Source of the DNA: Anthoceros angustus | Taxonomy: Eukaryota > Streptophyta > Anthocerotopsida > Anthocerotales > Anthocerotaceae | DNA: 64,000 nt | Assembly: GCA_010909165.1 (NCBI GenBank) | Contig: VJWM01000106.1 | Span: forward strand, 372,001-436,000 | Reading direction: 5' to 3' | Shown: piece after piece, positions 20,070 to 32,554 of the stretch | How positions within the stretch are numbered: position 1 is the stretch's first letter | Layout: every line of letters starts with the position of its first letter | Notes under the pieces: generated by a model | Told to the model about the DNA's origin: nothing | Database searches by the model: none | The model's input: only the letters and a program-made list of their open reading frames with translations | Position numbers and translations under genes: made by a program

Positions 20070-20307
20070 CTCTTACCAACACTCGCACTTGCGCATTCAG
20101 GCACGCAAGAAGTCCGCATAGCTGAACATGGAGGACGTGTACTAAACCGTGTTAGTTGATAGCTATGTAGGAAGCTATTTTTGCGACACTAAATTATTAT
20201 TTTAATATTAAAGTGGAATATAAAAATATTTTTCTGTACTCAGCTACCTAGATTTAGGTAAGACTCCTTCATAGCCTGATATGGAATACCGATCTCGTCA
20301 GGAAGCC

Positions 20308-20317
20308 CTTTAGGGTT
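20308..20317 (-). promoter_or_regulatory. Telo-box-like motif upstream of GT47 gene
   Basis: Reads AAACCCTAAA on the minus strand, about 240 bases before the GT47 start. Telo-boxes (AAACCCTAA) are known plant promoter elements. A single copy may be chance. Confidence 0.3.
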
Positions 20318-20690
20318 TTTTTCCATTGTGACCAAAGAAGTTTTCCGGCCGCATACGGCGGAAAACTCTGTTACACACTTGACGACATCGGCCGCCGCGC
20401 CCGCCTCGTGGTCCCGATCTCGTCACTAAGCATGTGGTGTTTGTGTCGAATCTTTTGTGGTTGTGACACACAATGTTTTCGCTTTTAGGGTCGTGAGGGC
20501 ATGGGCCATCGGACATCCATTCGCATGACCCCATCTCGCCTGCTTGCTTTGCCATCACGAACCGTCACGAGGGCTTTATGGGAGATAGCGTGAGGAGAGG
20601 GCTCAGATGCGCAAAGGCATATGTGCCCTTGTGCCTCGATAGGCGGCGCCATATGCGGCTACCGGGCTATCGCAGCCCATCCAGCGTCAG
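20318..20690. other. Transition into the repeat island
   Basis: No gene recognised. The sequence becomes GC-rich and C-biased on the plus strand from about 20340. Confidence 0.35.
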
Positions 20691-21640
20691 GCGACAAGGC
20701 CAGCACAGCCTCCGAGCGCACACCATCTTCACAACCGGCCTTTACATTCCACCACAACAAAGCCACCACTGGCTCAACTCTCAAAACGCCGTAACAAACA
20801 AATCCAAATTGTCACCGCCTCCTGTGTCATGGTGAGCGACAATGTCACCGCCTCCTGTGTCATGGTGAGCGACAAAAACACTTTTCTCCAACACCTAGCT
20901 CACTCCCTGCAAGGGGCCACACGCCTCACACCTCGTGCACCATAGACCGCGGCGGGGTGATGGCGCCCACGCCCACGGGTGGCTTCACCTCCGCCCACCG
21001 GTGGAGGTATTCGGGCAATGCCCTCGTGCTCCCGCACTGCAGAGTGTTAGTGCCATGTGCACCGATACATGTCCGGAGGAAGTCCATGTCCCAATCCCTT
21101 TGCATATGCATTGTCCTCGCCATCCGCAGCTTCTCGACAACCCATGCAGCGGGGCCCATACGATTCGGGCCTCGCGGTGGCGCACACCATCTTCACAACC
21201 GGCCTTTACATTGCACCACAACAAAGCCACCACTGGCTCAACTCTCAAAGCGAACAAACAAATCCAAATTGTCACGCTCCCGGTCATGGTGGCACCGCAT
21301 CACGCTCCCGGTCATGGTGGCGCACAAAACAATTTTCTCCAGCCACCTAGCTCACTCCGGAAGAACCGCCGTCGGGCCACCGCCCCTCACACCTCGTGCA
21401 CCATAGGGCGGGGTGATGGCCGTCCACGCCCAGGGGTGGCTTGACCTCGTCCAGGTGGAGGTATTGAACAATCGTCCCACCTGTGCTCCTGCACTCCCTG
21501 CAGTGTTGTTAGTGCCATGTCGGCGATACATGTCGGGAGGAAGTCCATGTCAATCCCTTTGCATATGCATTGTCCCTCGCCATCTGCGGTTCTGCACAAC
21601 CATGGCCCCATACGATTGATTCCCGTGCACACGCACAAAA
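20691..21640. repeat. Tandem C-rich repeat, period about 460 bp
   Basis: 20926-21384 and 21385-21640 both begin CCTCACACCTCGTGCACCAT and share a GGAGGAAGTCCATGTC stretch, then CCCTTTGCATATGCATTGTC. A preceding part with CCGGCCTTTACATT occurs at 20737 and again at 21200. Copies differ by small indels in GC-rich spots. Confidence 0.75.
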
Positions 21641-21644
21641 TGGC

Positions 21645-21955
21645 GATCGCCCTCCCTCCACAATGTCAGAACTCTACAGACAAAATAAATGGGCAGGCGA
21701 CTGCGATTTGCTCACCCCGCCAAGAATTCTATGCCGTGGTGGTGGCATCTCGGGGCCACGCTTTGTGCATACCGAGGGCCACCACATCGAACTCCTCGCC
21801 ATCGCCCTCCCTCCACAATCTTTGCGCCTCTGAGACAAAATAAATGGGCAGGCGACTGCGATTTGCTCACCCTCGGCAATTCTATGCGAGTGGTGGCATC
21901 TCGGGGCCACGTTTTGTGCATCTTGAGGCCACCACATCGAACTCCTCGCCATCGT
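21645..21955. repeat. Tandem repeat of about 153 bp, two units
   Basis: Units start near 21645 and 21798. Each contains AAATAAATGGGCAGGCGACT, then GGTGGCATCTCGGGGCCACG and CACCACATCGAACTCCTCGC. The units differ mainly by short indels near CCG and CAG triplets. Confidence 0.8.
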
Positions 21956-22759
21956 CCTCCTCACCCCCATATGCGGGTGCCACCCACCCTTGTAGTCGAC
22001 CTTCTTCTTGAATGCGATTGCGAGCACATGGCCGGAATGTCTGCCGGCTGCCCCGATCTTCCGCACCGGTGCCTATTCCATACCGCCTCCAACGCCGAGC
22101 TCCGCCTCATCGTGGGCATGAAGGTCACGTCACGGGGAATGGATGTGCTGGGTTGGTGATGTCCAGTCACGCTCCTCACCATATCCATCATGTACCCCTT
22201 GTAGAGGAATGCCCACTTCTCTCCCAAGGACCGCCAAATGCTCAATCCTCGCAACAATCCGCATTCATCGACTTACCGCCATCGCATAAGGAAAACGCAC
22301 CAACCTCCTAACTTTTACAGTTGTGCACGGAGGGGCGCGGATGAAGTTGCTTCCATGTGCCCTTGGCCTCGCTCGGTTCATATCGCCTCTATTAGGTTGT
22401 GCCGCGTAGTCCGACCGAATCCGCGGATGCCCAAACTTCCTCACCGCTTCCACATAGGCGTTGAAAATCGTCGTTCCCGCTTGTTATCCTCCAAGACCAA
22501 CTGACGAATGGGTTGCCCCATCTATGGCCCCATGCACTCAAGTAGAATTGGTACATCTTGTCATAAGTCGCAAGACGAGGCAACCCCGCCCGATTGCGCA
22601 CAACTCGCAATCACTTCTTCCACCGCGAACTGCGAACATCGCAGCCCTCCTCTCACGCACTTACAATCCATATGCCACATGTACATGGGTGTCGCATTGG
22701 TTCGACGCGCGGATGCGATCGCCGACCGTCGTGCCATGTGCTCCGGCTGCATCAAACGC
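21956..22759. other. GC-rich region without recognised gene
   Basis: Open frames exist on both strands but have no recognisable motif. Words from the following tandem array (CATGTACATGGGTGTCGCAT) appear from 22676. Confidence 0.35.
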
Positions 22760-25100
22760 AGCGCCTCCGTCACCTGCCTCCTAGGGATTTCGATTCCATC
22801 CAGCCTGCACCGCACGAATCGTATTCCGGCGTTCACGCCGTCTTGGGTGATGGGTGTGTGCGTGGCAATCGCGTGCACACCTCCTCCACGGACAACCTCC
22901 CATACACCCGCGCCATGCCGCCGTGCTGCAGAGCCTCGTCACCGTGCTCAAGCCGCAGCCTAGCTCCGTGGTAGGCCTTTCAATGGTCTCCCCGCTGCAA
23001 GTGCACCGCCAAATCATACAGCGGTGTAGGCGCCACGCCCCTCCTCTCACGCGCACAATCCATATGCCACATGTACATGGGTGTCGCATTGGTGTCTTGG
23101 GCCGGGATCGCATCGACCGTCGTGCCATGTGCTCCGGCATCAACGCGGCGCCTCCGTGACTGCCTCCTTGGGATTTCGATTCCATCCGATTGCGCTCTGC
23201 ACCGCGAATCGTATTCCGGCGTTCACGCCGTCTTGGGTGATGGGTGTGCGTGGCAATCGGCGCACACCTCCTCCACGGACAACCTCCCATACACCGCCAT
23301 GCGTGTGCCGATCAGAGCCTCGTCCGTGCTCAAGTGCAGCCTAGCTCCGTCGGTAGGCCTTTCAATGGTCTCCACCAGTCTTTGCCGCCAAATCATACGG
23401 TTGCGGTGTAAGCGCGCAGCGTCTCCTATGCATCCTTCATCTCCACCTTCCAGCCCCTCATCCCCACGGCTCCTCGCACGAGAAATTGCCTCAAGTTTTC
23501 ACCGTCCGTGATGATGATGGGCTTCATGACCTCCTCGGTCGGCGCACCGCCACCATCTTCCTCCTTCGTCGCCCGGAAGGCCGCGCGCGCGCGCATGGGC
23601 ACCCTTCACTGCCGTTTTGCCCCACGTGATGGCCAAGGTGGAACTTGGTGGCCTCAACACCCTCCAGACCTCGCGCCGCCTACTGCATGGGGAGCGCTTT
23701 TCCTGCCCATGCGCCTTCCTCCCGTTCAAACCCCAAATGCACCTCTCGCGGCGCCGATTTGATCCTCCTAACACTTTCCCCGAGTAATGGCATGTCCGCA
23801 GCCAAGGGTTTCACAAAGTGACGGCTCGATCACCGTTAGCGTATGCCCACTCCGATTTTTGTTCCACGGACGGTCCGCGCGCGCATGGACGGGGTTTCAC
23901 ACCGCGTGATCCGCAGAGGTAGATCACCGCAAAGTTCGGCAAAGCCCGTAGCTATCACGCACTTTTGCTTCCTTGATTTCATTCATTGTTTGAAGTGCAC
24001 CGCAAAGAACACTTCCAAACCAACGACGCACCAAACACCGTCGTATGTGAACAATCTAGAATGGGCGCTTCACGGCGTGCGGGCAAACACACTTGCCCCC
24101 CATTTCGGGGCCATCGACAATTAGCGCGGCGCCTCCGTGACCTCCTTGGGATTTCGATTCCATCCGATTGCGCTCTGCACCGCGAATCGTATTCAGCGTT
24201 CACGCCGTCTTGGGTGATGGGTGTGTGCGTGGCAATCGCGTGCACACCTCCTCCACGGACAACCTCCCATACACCCGCGCCATGCCGTGTGCCGATCAGA
24301 GCCTCGTCACCGTGCTCAAGCTGCGGCCTAGCTCCGTCGGTAGGCCTTTCAATGGTCTCCACCTTGCAAGTCTTTGCACCGCCAAATCACGTTTGCGGTG
24401 TAAGCGCGCACCCGCGTCTCCTATGCATCCTTCATCTCCACCTTCCAGCCCCTCATCCCCACGGCTCCTCGCACGGTACACAAGTTTTCACCGTCCGCAT
24501 GATGATGGGCCGCCATGCGACCTCGATGCGGCCGTCTTTGGCGCACCCCCATCTTCCTCCCGTCGCTTTGGCACGGAAGGCCGCGCCAGCGTCCATGGGC
24601 ACCCTTCACTGCCGTTTTGCCCCACGTGATGGCCAAGGTGGAACTTGGTGGCCTCAACACCCTCCAGACCTCGCCTACCCTGCGGAGCGCTTTTCCTTGC
24701 CCCATGCGCCTTCCTCCAGTTCAAACCCCAAATGCACCTCTCGGTAGCGCGATTTCGATCCTCCTAACACTTTCCGCCCGAGTAATGGCATGTCCGCAGC
24801 CAAGGGTTTTCTGACGGGGCTCGATCTTAGCGTATGCCCACTCCGATTTTTGTTCCAGGGGCGTCCGATTCAAGCGCTTGCGGGGTTTTACACACGCATC
24901 TGCAGAAGTACTGCAAGTTCACGTGCGCCCGTAGCTATCACGGTTTACTTTTCGTTTCCGCATTTCATTCATTGTTTGAAGTGCGACAAGTGCACTCCAA
25001 ACACTTCAAACCTAGCGCACCAACACCTTGTCCGTATGTGAACAATCTAGAATGGGCGCTTCACGGCGTGCGGGCAAACACACTTGCGTCCACCGCCCAT
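22760..25100. repeat. Higher-order tandem array, units of about 0.39, 0.99 and 0.97 kb
   Basis: Units start at about 22760, 23146 and 24131, each with a GCGCCTCCGTGAC-like word followed by GGGATTTCGATTCCATCC. The two long units continue with the same blocks, including CACTGCCGTTTTGCCCCACG (23609 and 24609) and ATGTGAACAATCTAGAATGG (24046 and 25037). The first unit is a truncated version. No frame is consistently open in all copies. Confidence 0.8.
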
Positions 25101-28100
25101 TTCGGGCCGGCATAGGATGGCTGCCTCTCCCTATCTTCACTCTTGTGCCGCTGGCCGCAAACCCGGCAAATGGCGAACTGCGCCTTACCTCAATGCGCAG
25201 GGTTCCACGACGGTCCTCGGTGCGAACAAAAGGCATGGGATCTTCCAGCTATCGAGCGTATCCCGCGACCCCCATTGTGTGGCATGCCACGATAATCGTC
25301 ACATGCTTCGTTTGGAATACTCCCTCTTCGTTCGATTCAAGTCCATGTAACATATGAAATGCTCCGTCTGTTGTACACGAACGGCAATGAGCGTGACCCA
25401 CAAAAATTGTGTTGATCCAACTCCACAGGAGGATGCTCAATGTCCCAACCGCCGACAAACGAGCCTCACGCATGTTCCAATCACCGTGTGGCCCGGTCCA
25501 GCACATGTGACGCCGGTCCCATTCCGCCCAACCGCCTCACCACTAGCTTCCAACTCCACTTCTCCGATTGCGAACATCCATCGCTATCATTCCCTCCACT
25601 GCGACCATAGGGTGCCATCCAACTGCTTTCCTCCACTTTCGAACGACGGTGATTGCGAAAAGGCGTCCTTCTCACGAAAACTCCCACGAAGCCTCCATTG
25701 ACTTCTCACGAGCATGGTCACGGTGGCGTTCCTATCTCGATGGTCGCACGCAGATTGCAATCCCGGCTCGCGAATTGCATCCACAACGGCACCAACGTGC
25801 CATGCCGATTCTTTGGCTCCAAAGATTCCGTGCCACATGACACCGCCACCGAGGCACCTTCACTCCACCTCCAACCTCACCTCAATGGTCAGGCCACAAT
25901 CGCCTCTCCACGGCGAAAATGAAATCTTTGTGCATTGCGGACAATCGGAACCTCCAATACCATGAGTACCCATTTCCCGGACCAGATCGCACACATTTCT
26001 CGCCTCCCGGGTACCATGTACGCTCGACATGCGGAGTCGGAGTGGATTTGCCGGGACTCTCCCACTCCCACACCGGCCGCCCGGCTTCCGCGAGCCACCG
26101 CCGCTTCCACGGCCTCCTCCGCGCCCCCGCCGTCGCGCATGTGCCATCGTCGCCGATTGAGCGCCCGGCGAGGCGTTCGGCGCGCTTCGGACGGCCATCA
26201 CTAAAACCGCCGCCGATGACCACTCGCCACCGAACCTCCGGCCGGCACAATATCGCTGCACGCCGGCCGATCATCTGCCCGCCGCCTTCCTCCACTTCGC
26301 CGATCGCGCTGCCCGGCCCGGGCGCCCGACCATCCACCTCGCCGCCTCGGATCGCCCTGCAGTGGACGACGCGCCCATCGCCCACGCTCTCGTGTCGGTA
26401 GCAAACTCGAATGGATCATACCCACCGCACAAGAGTTGTGAGGCTCGAGACGCCGACCGCAAAGCTTACATTTCGCACTGGAGGCCACATAGCCCCGCTG
26501 CACTGCCGCTGCCAGGCGGCGAGTCAGACGCCCTTCTGAAAGCCGCCAAGCATGGCGTGGGCAATGGAGACCGCCGCTGTGTGCAATCCACCGCAATCAA
26601 TAGCGAGGTTTGAGAATTCATGGTGACCCACGCAGATGCGATCGCGCACGGCCGAGCACCTGCTCCACTTGTAGGTGCACCTCCACGAGATCCACGTCAA
26701 AACGCCTCCCAAGGTGGGTGCGCCAATCGGTTGATCTCGCCACCGCGCCGGGCTTCCACTCCACCTTCCGCTCGGACGATCGCACGGGTTGTCCATGGCC
26801 TCTCCCACTCCTCCTCCGCCGCCGCCATGGCTCCTTCCGGCGCCGCGCCGCCGCACCTCCTCCTCCATCGCCTCCCGCTTCAACGCACCATCATGGCGGG
26901 CATTGAATGTGCACGGAATCATAGGTATACTTGCACGGCCTCGGGATCGTCGAGATCCCCGACACCGCCTTTACGCCGCCGCCCGCACTCGCATCCGCAT
27001 CCGTCCGCAGCCGCAGTATATGCCATGTTCCGCCACCGCACTTCCGCCCGCGCGCGTGTGCAATTGCGATGCCATGCGTGCCACATGCGATTCTCGCCAC
27101 ACCGTGCATTTTCAGCAAACATTGAATGTGCAATCGCGCACGCCGCACACCTTACAACGATCCGCAACTTAGCGGCACACCATCGACGCGGACCGTGCAG
27201 ACCGCAGAAGCCGCCGCCTCGCAACCCTTACTTGCTGGCGTTCACCATCACTGTGCTCCGCACCATCACGCCATTCCCAACCGCAACCAAGATTACAATT
27301 TTGTGCCTTCACGGCCGCACTTGGTTCGCTTCCACCGCCTGCACATCCTCGCCAAGTACTCGAACATGGTTCTCCGTCACGGTTGATATCCCGGAACAAC
27401 GCTCCGTCTTCTCATTCCATTCCATTTCTCCATACCGCACGAAATCAACCAATTCATAATACCTCATAGGCCACCTCTCCACAAGGTCGGTGGCACTCGA
27501 TGCGTGCACTGGAAAACCAAATCCTAAGGTCGCCACACGCAGCTCTCCTTTCCGGTACCTCTTCCATCCCGACGGCGCCAACGCCGAACACTTGGTGCAT
27601 GAAAATGTGGCACTCCACCGCCCGGTACACTCGCAGAATTTGTCCACCGCCACTCCATCCGGCCCTCACGGCAGTCGACAGACGGCAAGTTTCTGGATAG
27701 CCCTCTATGCGCAGACATCGGCTTTGATGGTCCTCCACAAATGCCAAGAACTCGACACCCAGTTGATGGGAACCATAGGCCACGCAGAATGTACTCGCCG
27801 AGCTTTGCATCTCCCATTCCTCCGCCGCCCCTTCCACGCCCGCACAAGGCCGTGCCGCCAGACCGCAAACATGCGCATCCGGCACCGTGATTTGCGCGGT
27901 CATCTGACATGGGCTCCTACTACTCACCGGGCCACCTTCCACTCTTCAAGCGCAACCGCCAGAGGAACACACCAACCCACGGCCGCCGCCACGCCATCGC
28001 CGCCACGATCTTGTGTTCCTCATCCTCCTCCACGGCACGGGCCGGGCGCGGCGCACCCTTCCACCCACCACCGCCACCCGCCGCCTTCCTTGCACGTAAT

Positions 28101-28415
28101 GCGCACCCGCTTTCCCTTCCACCACCCGCAACCGCCCCTTCCACCGCCCCTTCTCCGCACGGGTTGCGACCGCCGAAAGCGATCACGGCACCCGCTCCAA
28201 ACCCAACCGACACCGCCGCCACCACTAATTTCCCCTCCCTTTGGTGGCGTGGCAGTCCTCGCACATGTACCAAACCCTTTCACTTTGAGGCGCCATACAC
28301 AACCTCCCAATTTTCATTTCCAACCAATCCATCTTCCGGCGTCAGTGGTGTGGTTTTGATATCTGCCGGACATACCCAGGAAAGAGGTCGCAAATCTATA
28401 TACAAAAACAAAAAT
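25101..28415. other. C-rich low-complexity region, no recognised gene
   Basis: The plus strand is rich in C and poor in G, with many CCGCC, CCACC and CATCGC words. Long open frames occur on both strands (for example 26620-27459 on plus and 27942-27454 on minus), but their composition is that of chance frames in GC-rich DNA: Pro, Arg, Ala and His rich with no motif. It is possibly a degraded element. Confidence 0.4.
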
Positions 28416-29760
28416 CATAACCCAAGGAAAAGGTGCACATGCACATGGTATGTATGCATGATGCATGGTTGCAATCGGATGCGTGAACATGTCTACCTAG
28501 ATCCGTGTCATAGCGCAATCCATCTATCCGCATCGATGTCTATATGGCACTACGCATGACACATATAGGTCATCGCATCTACATAGAAAAAACCGAAACA
28601 CCATAACCCAAGGAAAAGGTGCACATGGCATGCACATGGTATGTATGCATGATGCATGGTTGCAATCGGATGCACGTGAACATGTCTACCTAGATGCTGT
28701 GTCATCGCGCAATCCATCTATCTGCATCGTGATGTATATATGGCACGGTACTATGACACATATATAGGTCAGCAAATCTATATACAAAAAACCTAAACAC
28801 CATAACCCAAGGAAAAGGTCCACATGACATGCACATGGTATGTATGCATGATGTATGGTTGCAATCGGATGCACGTGAACATGTCTACCTAGATCTTGTG
28901 TCATAGCGCAATCCATCTATCGCATCGTCATGTCTATATGGCACGCATTATGACACATATATAGGTCATCGCATCTACATAGAAAAACCTAAACACCATA
29001 ACCCAAGGAAAAGCGCATACGTTGTTAAGTGCATACATATCATTTGTTCAAGGCCAAGGACAAGTATGATAATAAATAAACCCAAAGTTTCGACATTCGG
29101 TGTGAGGTGGCACGTGATTCAACCTGTTCCTTGGGCTTGACATACGCTACCGTGAACATGTCTATATATGTGGCTTCCTTCCCAATCATAATTCGATTGT
29201 AGAAGTTTGTCCGCATGGAACATATGCCCCGGGAGGTTCAGGTCAAGTAGACAAGGTCTTGTCTTCTTTCTCTCTTATGTCTTGTGGGATCCGCATTTTC
29301 CGGTGGGAGCCTCGGTCCAACCCCTTCTGTGACGTGTTTCCTTGGTCTTCGACTTTAGCGAACATGTTGTCATACCACTTGCCATATGCCATGTGATTTG
29401 GTAGGGGTGCATGTGATGAGGGCTGTGCATTGAATGTATGGCATGCACATGGTGTGTATGCATGAAGTATGGTTGGCATGTTGTGTATGTGAACATGCCT
29501 AGGTAGATGTTGTGTCATGCCACAATGAATCCATGTGCATCGTGATGCATGTGACGCACGGTACCATAATAGATATATAGGGTTGCGAACACATATATAC
29601 AGAATACATGAACAACATAACCCAATGAAAAGGGCGAGTACGTTCTGTACTGCATACATATCATTTGTTCGAAGGCCAAGGACAAGTAGGTTTTTAAATA
29701 GACCTATAGTGCCTACCAGCAGGTGAGAGGTGGCACGTGATTAACCCTGTTTCCTTGGTC
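28416..29760. repeat. Satellite-like array, about 190-bp units
   Basis: Units start at 28416, 28602, 28801, 28997 and 29616 with CATAACCCAAGGAAAAG (CATAACCCAATGAAAAG in the last). Each contains a GCACATGGTATGTATGCATG core and GTGAACATGTCTACCTAGAT. The last two units add a second block with ATATCATTTGTTC and GGCCAAGGACAAGTA. Reverse-complement copies lie at 36.5-37.6 and 38.9-40.0 kb. Confidence 0.85.
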
Positions 29761-30294
29761 TTCGACATACGGTACCAGTAAACATGTCTATATATGTGGC
29801 TTCCCTACCCATTCATTATTCGATTGTAGAAGTTTGTCTGCATGGAAAGGCATCCATACTTCGGCCATGCACCTGGGCTTCTTTCTCTCTTCTGACCTTT
29901 GGGATCTAGTGGGAGCGTTAGGCAACCAACTTGATCAGGGCCAGCCTCGGTCAAATGCATTGCTTTCACCAGTTGCCTTGGTCTTGGACATAAGGGACCA
30001 TTGTTCATGTGTTCATATAACGAATATGCACCCTCCTTCATTATTGTCATTGTCATTCGAGGAGGGAGCTGCCGGAGGCAGGCCCTGCAACGTCATCCTC
30101 GTTTCGAACTGCAAGTGCATTGTGTTCTATGGCAGGTCGTTCGCTGTCCAATTGCACATTCAACCTCGTCCAGTTGCACATTCAACCTGCAATTGCCTTT
30201 TTTCGCATGTTATGCATTTCACCAATGTAAGGCATTGTATGCGCTGAGAAATTTCGCGTTAGGCATTGTTGGTTCGTGGTCGGCATTTTCCTTC
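29761..30294. other. Spacer between satellite and G-rich block
   Basis: Contains a partial further copy of the satellite flank (29780-29845) and a short repeat, TTGCACATTCAACCT, twice at 30152-30190. No gene recognised. Confidence 0.35.
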
Positions 30295-30510
30295 TTTGGT
30301 TTGTTGGGTGGGGTGGGTTGGGGCGGGGTTGAGCCGGTGGGGCCGGTTTGTGGTGGTGGGGCGGGGTTGAGCCGTGGGGCCGGTTTGTGGTGGTGCCGCT
30401 GGGGTGGGTTGGTCTTTGGGTTGGGTTGGGGCTGGTTGGTGTGGGTTGGGGCGGGGTTGGTAGTGGGGCGGTTTGTGGTGGTGGGGCGGGGTTGAGCCGG
30501 TGGGGCATCT
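30295..30510 (+). repeat. G-run block, quadruplex-prone
   Basis: Over about 210 bases the plus strand is built of GGGG, GGTGG and GGTTGGGG runs with very few C or A. A longer word, GTTTGTGGTGGTGGGGCGGG, recurs at its two ends (30346 and 30471). Such a dense series of G-runs on one strand can form G-quadruplexes. Confidence 0.8.
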
Positions 30511-31633
30511 TGGTGCGGGCTCACGCCGGGCCGGCAGTCGCCCTCGTGCGGCCGCGGGCGGATGGCGCGTGGGCTCGCCTGCTACCGTCCGTGGAGCGGG
30601 CCGGTAAGGCGGGAGGACCGGCCGCTGGATGGGGTCGGATGTGGGAGTGACCAGACAAATCTCCGAGCCATGAGGCCGCTGGAAGGGCCAAGGCAACCAT
30701 GCCATCGAAAAATGTGAAGTGATGATGGCTATTGGCGCCAATATGGGCCATGCTCACGGATTTCATGGCAAGCAATATGGGATGGACTTCATGAGCCGGA
30801 CCGGACCATGGCGACTACGAAATACCTTATAAATGCATAGCCGTGACTCGCATGCTGCGCAATGCGACCATAGACATCGGATGAGAAGGGCATTTGAATA
30901 AGCCAGGGGCACAATGAATTGCTTCCACAACGTCAGGTATTGGTGTGCGGTCCGGACACCAATGCTCGGAGGCGGCGCAGTGATACCGCATCATTTGCAC
31001 TATGCGGCCCACTATGTTATTGCGGACCATATCGGACCCAATATGTTAGTGCGACACGTTTGTGCACAGCATCTTCGCACATGTGACGCGGGAAGGAACC
31101 ATGAACCCTCCGCATACCACTGACATGTTTGGCGGGCGCCAGCGCGGGAAGTCAAACGCCGGCGACCCACTACGTCATGTCCTCTGCACAACCAGGCGGA
31201 AGTGGTGCGGTGAGCGGCAACGCGATGAGGGTGTGGAGTGGCTTGGCCGCAGCGCATGGGCTGCAATATGGCGGCGGCGCGGCTGCAACTTGTGGAGAGT
31301 ATTGCCATAGCGCAACGCAGCAATCATGTTTTATGAGCCAAAACTGGCAATCGCACCGCCTCGTAACTCAACGATGTACCGCATGCCGCGTCAAAAAGAT
31401 GTCGTATGATACGGAGGATTATGGACAATGATTTCAGCTTTCCGGCTGCAACCCCCACCCTTGAACCGCCACGCAATGCTTGCGACATCACCGCCATCGA
31501 TCTCCTGCACATGCGCGTCTCGTCCCACACAACCGAGGCGCCCGCATCGGTAGGGCAGCGCAGTGGACATAAGGTATCGAGCTACCGCGGATCTTGCACA
31601 GCTCCATGGCGCCTAGCGGAAGACACGTGAGCA
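30511..31633. other. G-rich region without recognised gene
   Basis: Mixed G-rich sequence containing words such as GCGGACCATATCGGACC. Short open frames only. Confidence 0.35.
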
Positions 31634-32554
31634 TTGCACATCACAACCCGCCGGGGCAGCGTAGAAGAAATTGTGGGCACGCCTGGCCGGGGCACGAGGG
31701 AGAAGACGATCCGCGGATGGAGGCGGATGGAGGCGGCCGTGTCGGCTGCCCTCGGCGGATGGAGGCGGCGTTGGCACACAAAGCCGCTCCGCCATCGCAG
31801 CCGTTCGCGCCGCGGCCCAATTGCGCCGACCGCCAGCACTTGGCGCCGCCACGCCCAAGATCGCGGACCGCTGGACGGCACTCGCCGCGCCAAGCCGCCA
31901 TCGCCGGCGGAGGTTCAACGTGGTCGTCCCAGGCGGCCCTTCCACATATGGCGGGAATGGGTGGGAGGATCCTCTACGCATTCCGCGCCACGCCAGATTG
32001 GTGGGAGGAGGGAGACGGCGCGCGCAGGAGAGCCAGAGGCCGCCTCCCTGCGGGCCGCCGTTGGGACAATCCCATTCACGCAGCTGCGGAATCACGGGCT
32101 GACGGGTATAGGCCCGCGGAAGAAGCAAAAGAGCTGCGGGAGCACCGTCGGTGCTTGCGGAGGCGGGCGTTGGCACACAAAGCTGCTCCGGATACAAGTA
32201 CCGCTGGACAAGGCTTTCCCCAAGGTCGACTTGGGAGATGGAGAAGGCGGCCAGGTTGTCTTCGTGTCCGCGCTCGACCTCACGCAGGTGGAGCTTACGG
32301 TGCCCTCGGGCATGCCGGTGGGGGCGACGTACAACGGAACGCCGTTCGCCGAAGGAACGGTGTGTGCAGCCATTGTTGATGCGTGCGAGGCTCTATTCGA
32401 CAAGCCCGTGGCGTCGGGACCGGCCGCTTTGTGGTCCGTGATGTCGCGCTATGCGCGCACACACAAGTCCGTGTATCCGACATTCTGTCAATTTCCCCGG
32501 CAAAGACAAACACAGAGGCCGACAGTGATGCAAATCTGTACATCCGGGACGTGA
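31634..32554 (+). CDS. Unrecognised open frame, 306 codons
   Basis: The first half is Arg-rich and may be chance. The second half (about 32190-32500) reads more like real protein: VDLGDGEGGQVVFVSALDL, then VPSGMPVGATYNGTPFAEG, then ALWSVMSRYARTHKSVYP, with alternating hydrophobic and polar residues. I recognise no family. It lies in the repeat island and could be part of a mobile-element gene. Start and splicing are unknown, and the competing minus-strand frame (32197-31613) looks less protein-like. Confidence 0.25.
   Translation: MHITTRRGSVEEIVGTPGRGTREKTIRGWRRMEAAVSAALGGWRRRWHTKPLRHRSRSRRGPIAPTASTWRRHAQDRGPLDGTRRAKPPSPAEVQRGRPRRPFHIWREWVGGSSTHSAPRQIGGRRETARAGEPEAASLRAAVGTIPFTQLRNHGLTGIGPRKKQKSCGSTVGACGGGRWHTKLLRIQVPLDKAFPKVDLGDGEGGQVVFVSALDLTQVELTVPSGMPVGATYNGTPFAEGTVCAAIVDACEALFDKPVASGPAALWSVMSRYARTHKSVYPTFCQFPRQRQTQRPTVMQICTSGT

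Noticed and set aside
26620-27459. 279-codon plus-strand frame in C-rich DNA
   Set aside because: Pro/His/Arg/Thr-rich; competing frames on both strands are of equal quality.
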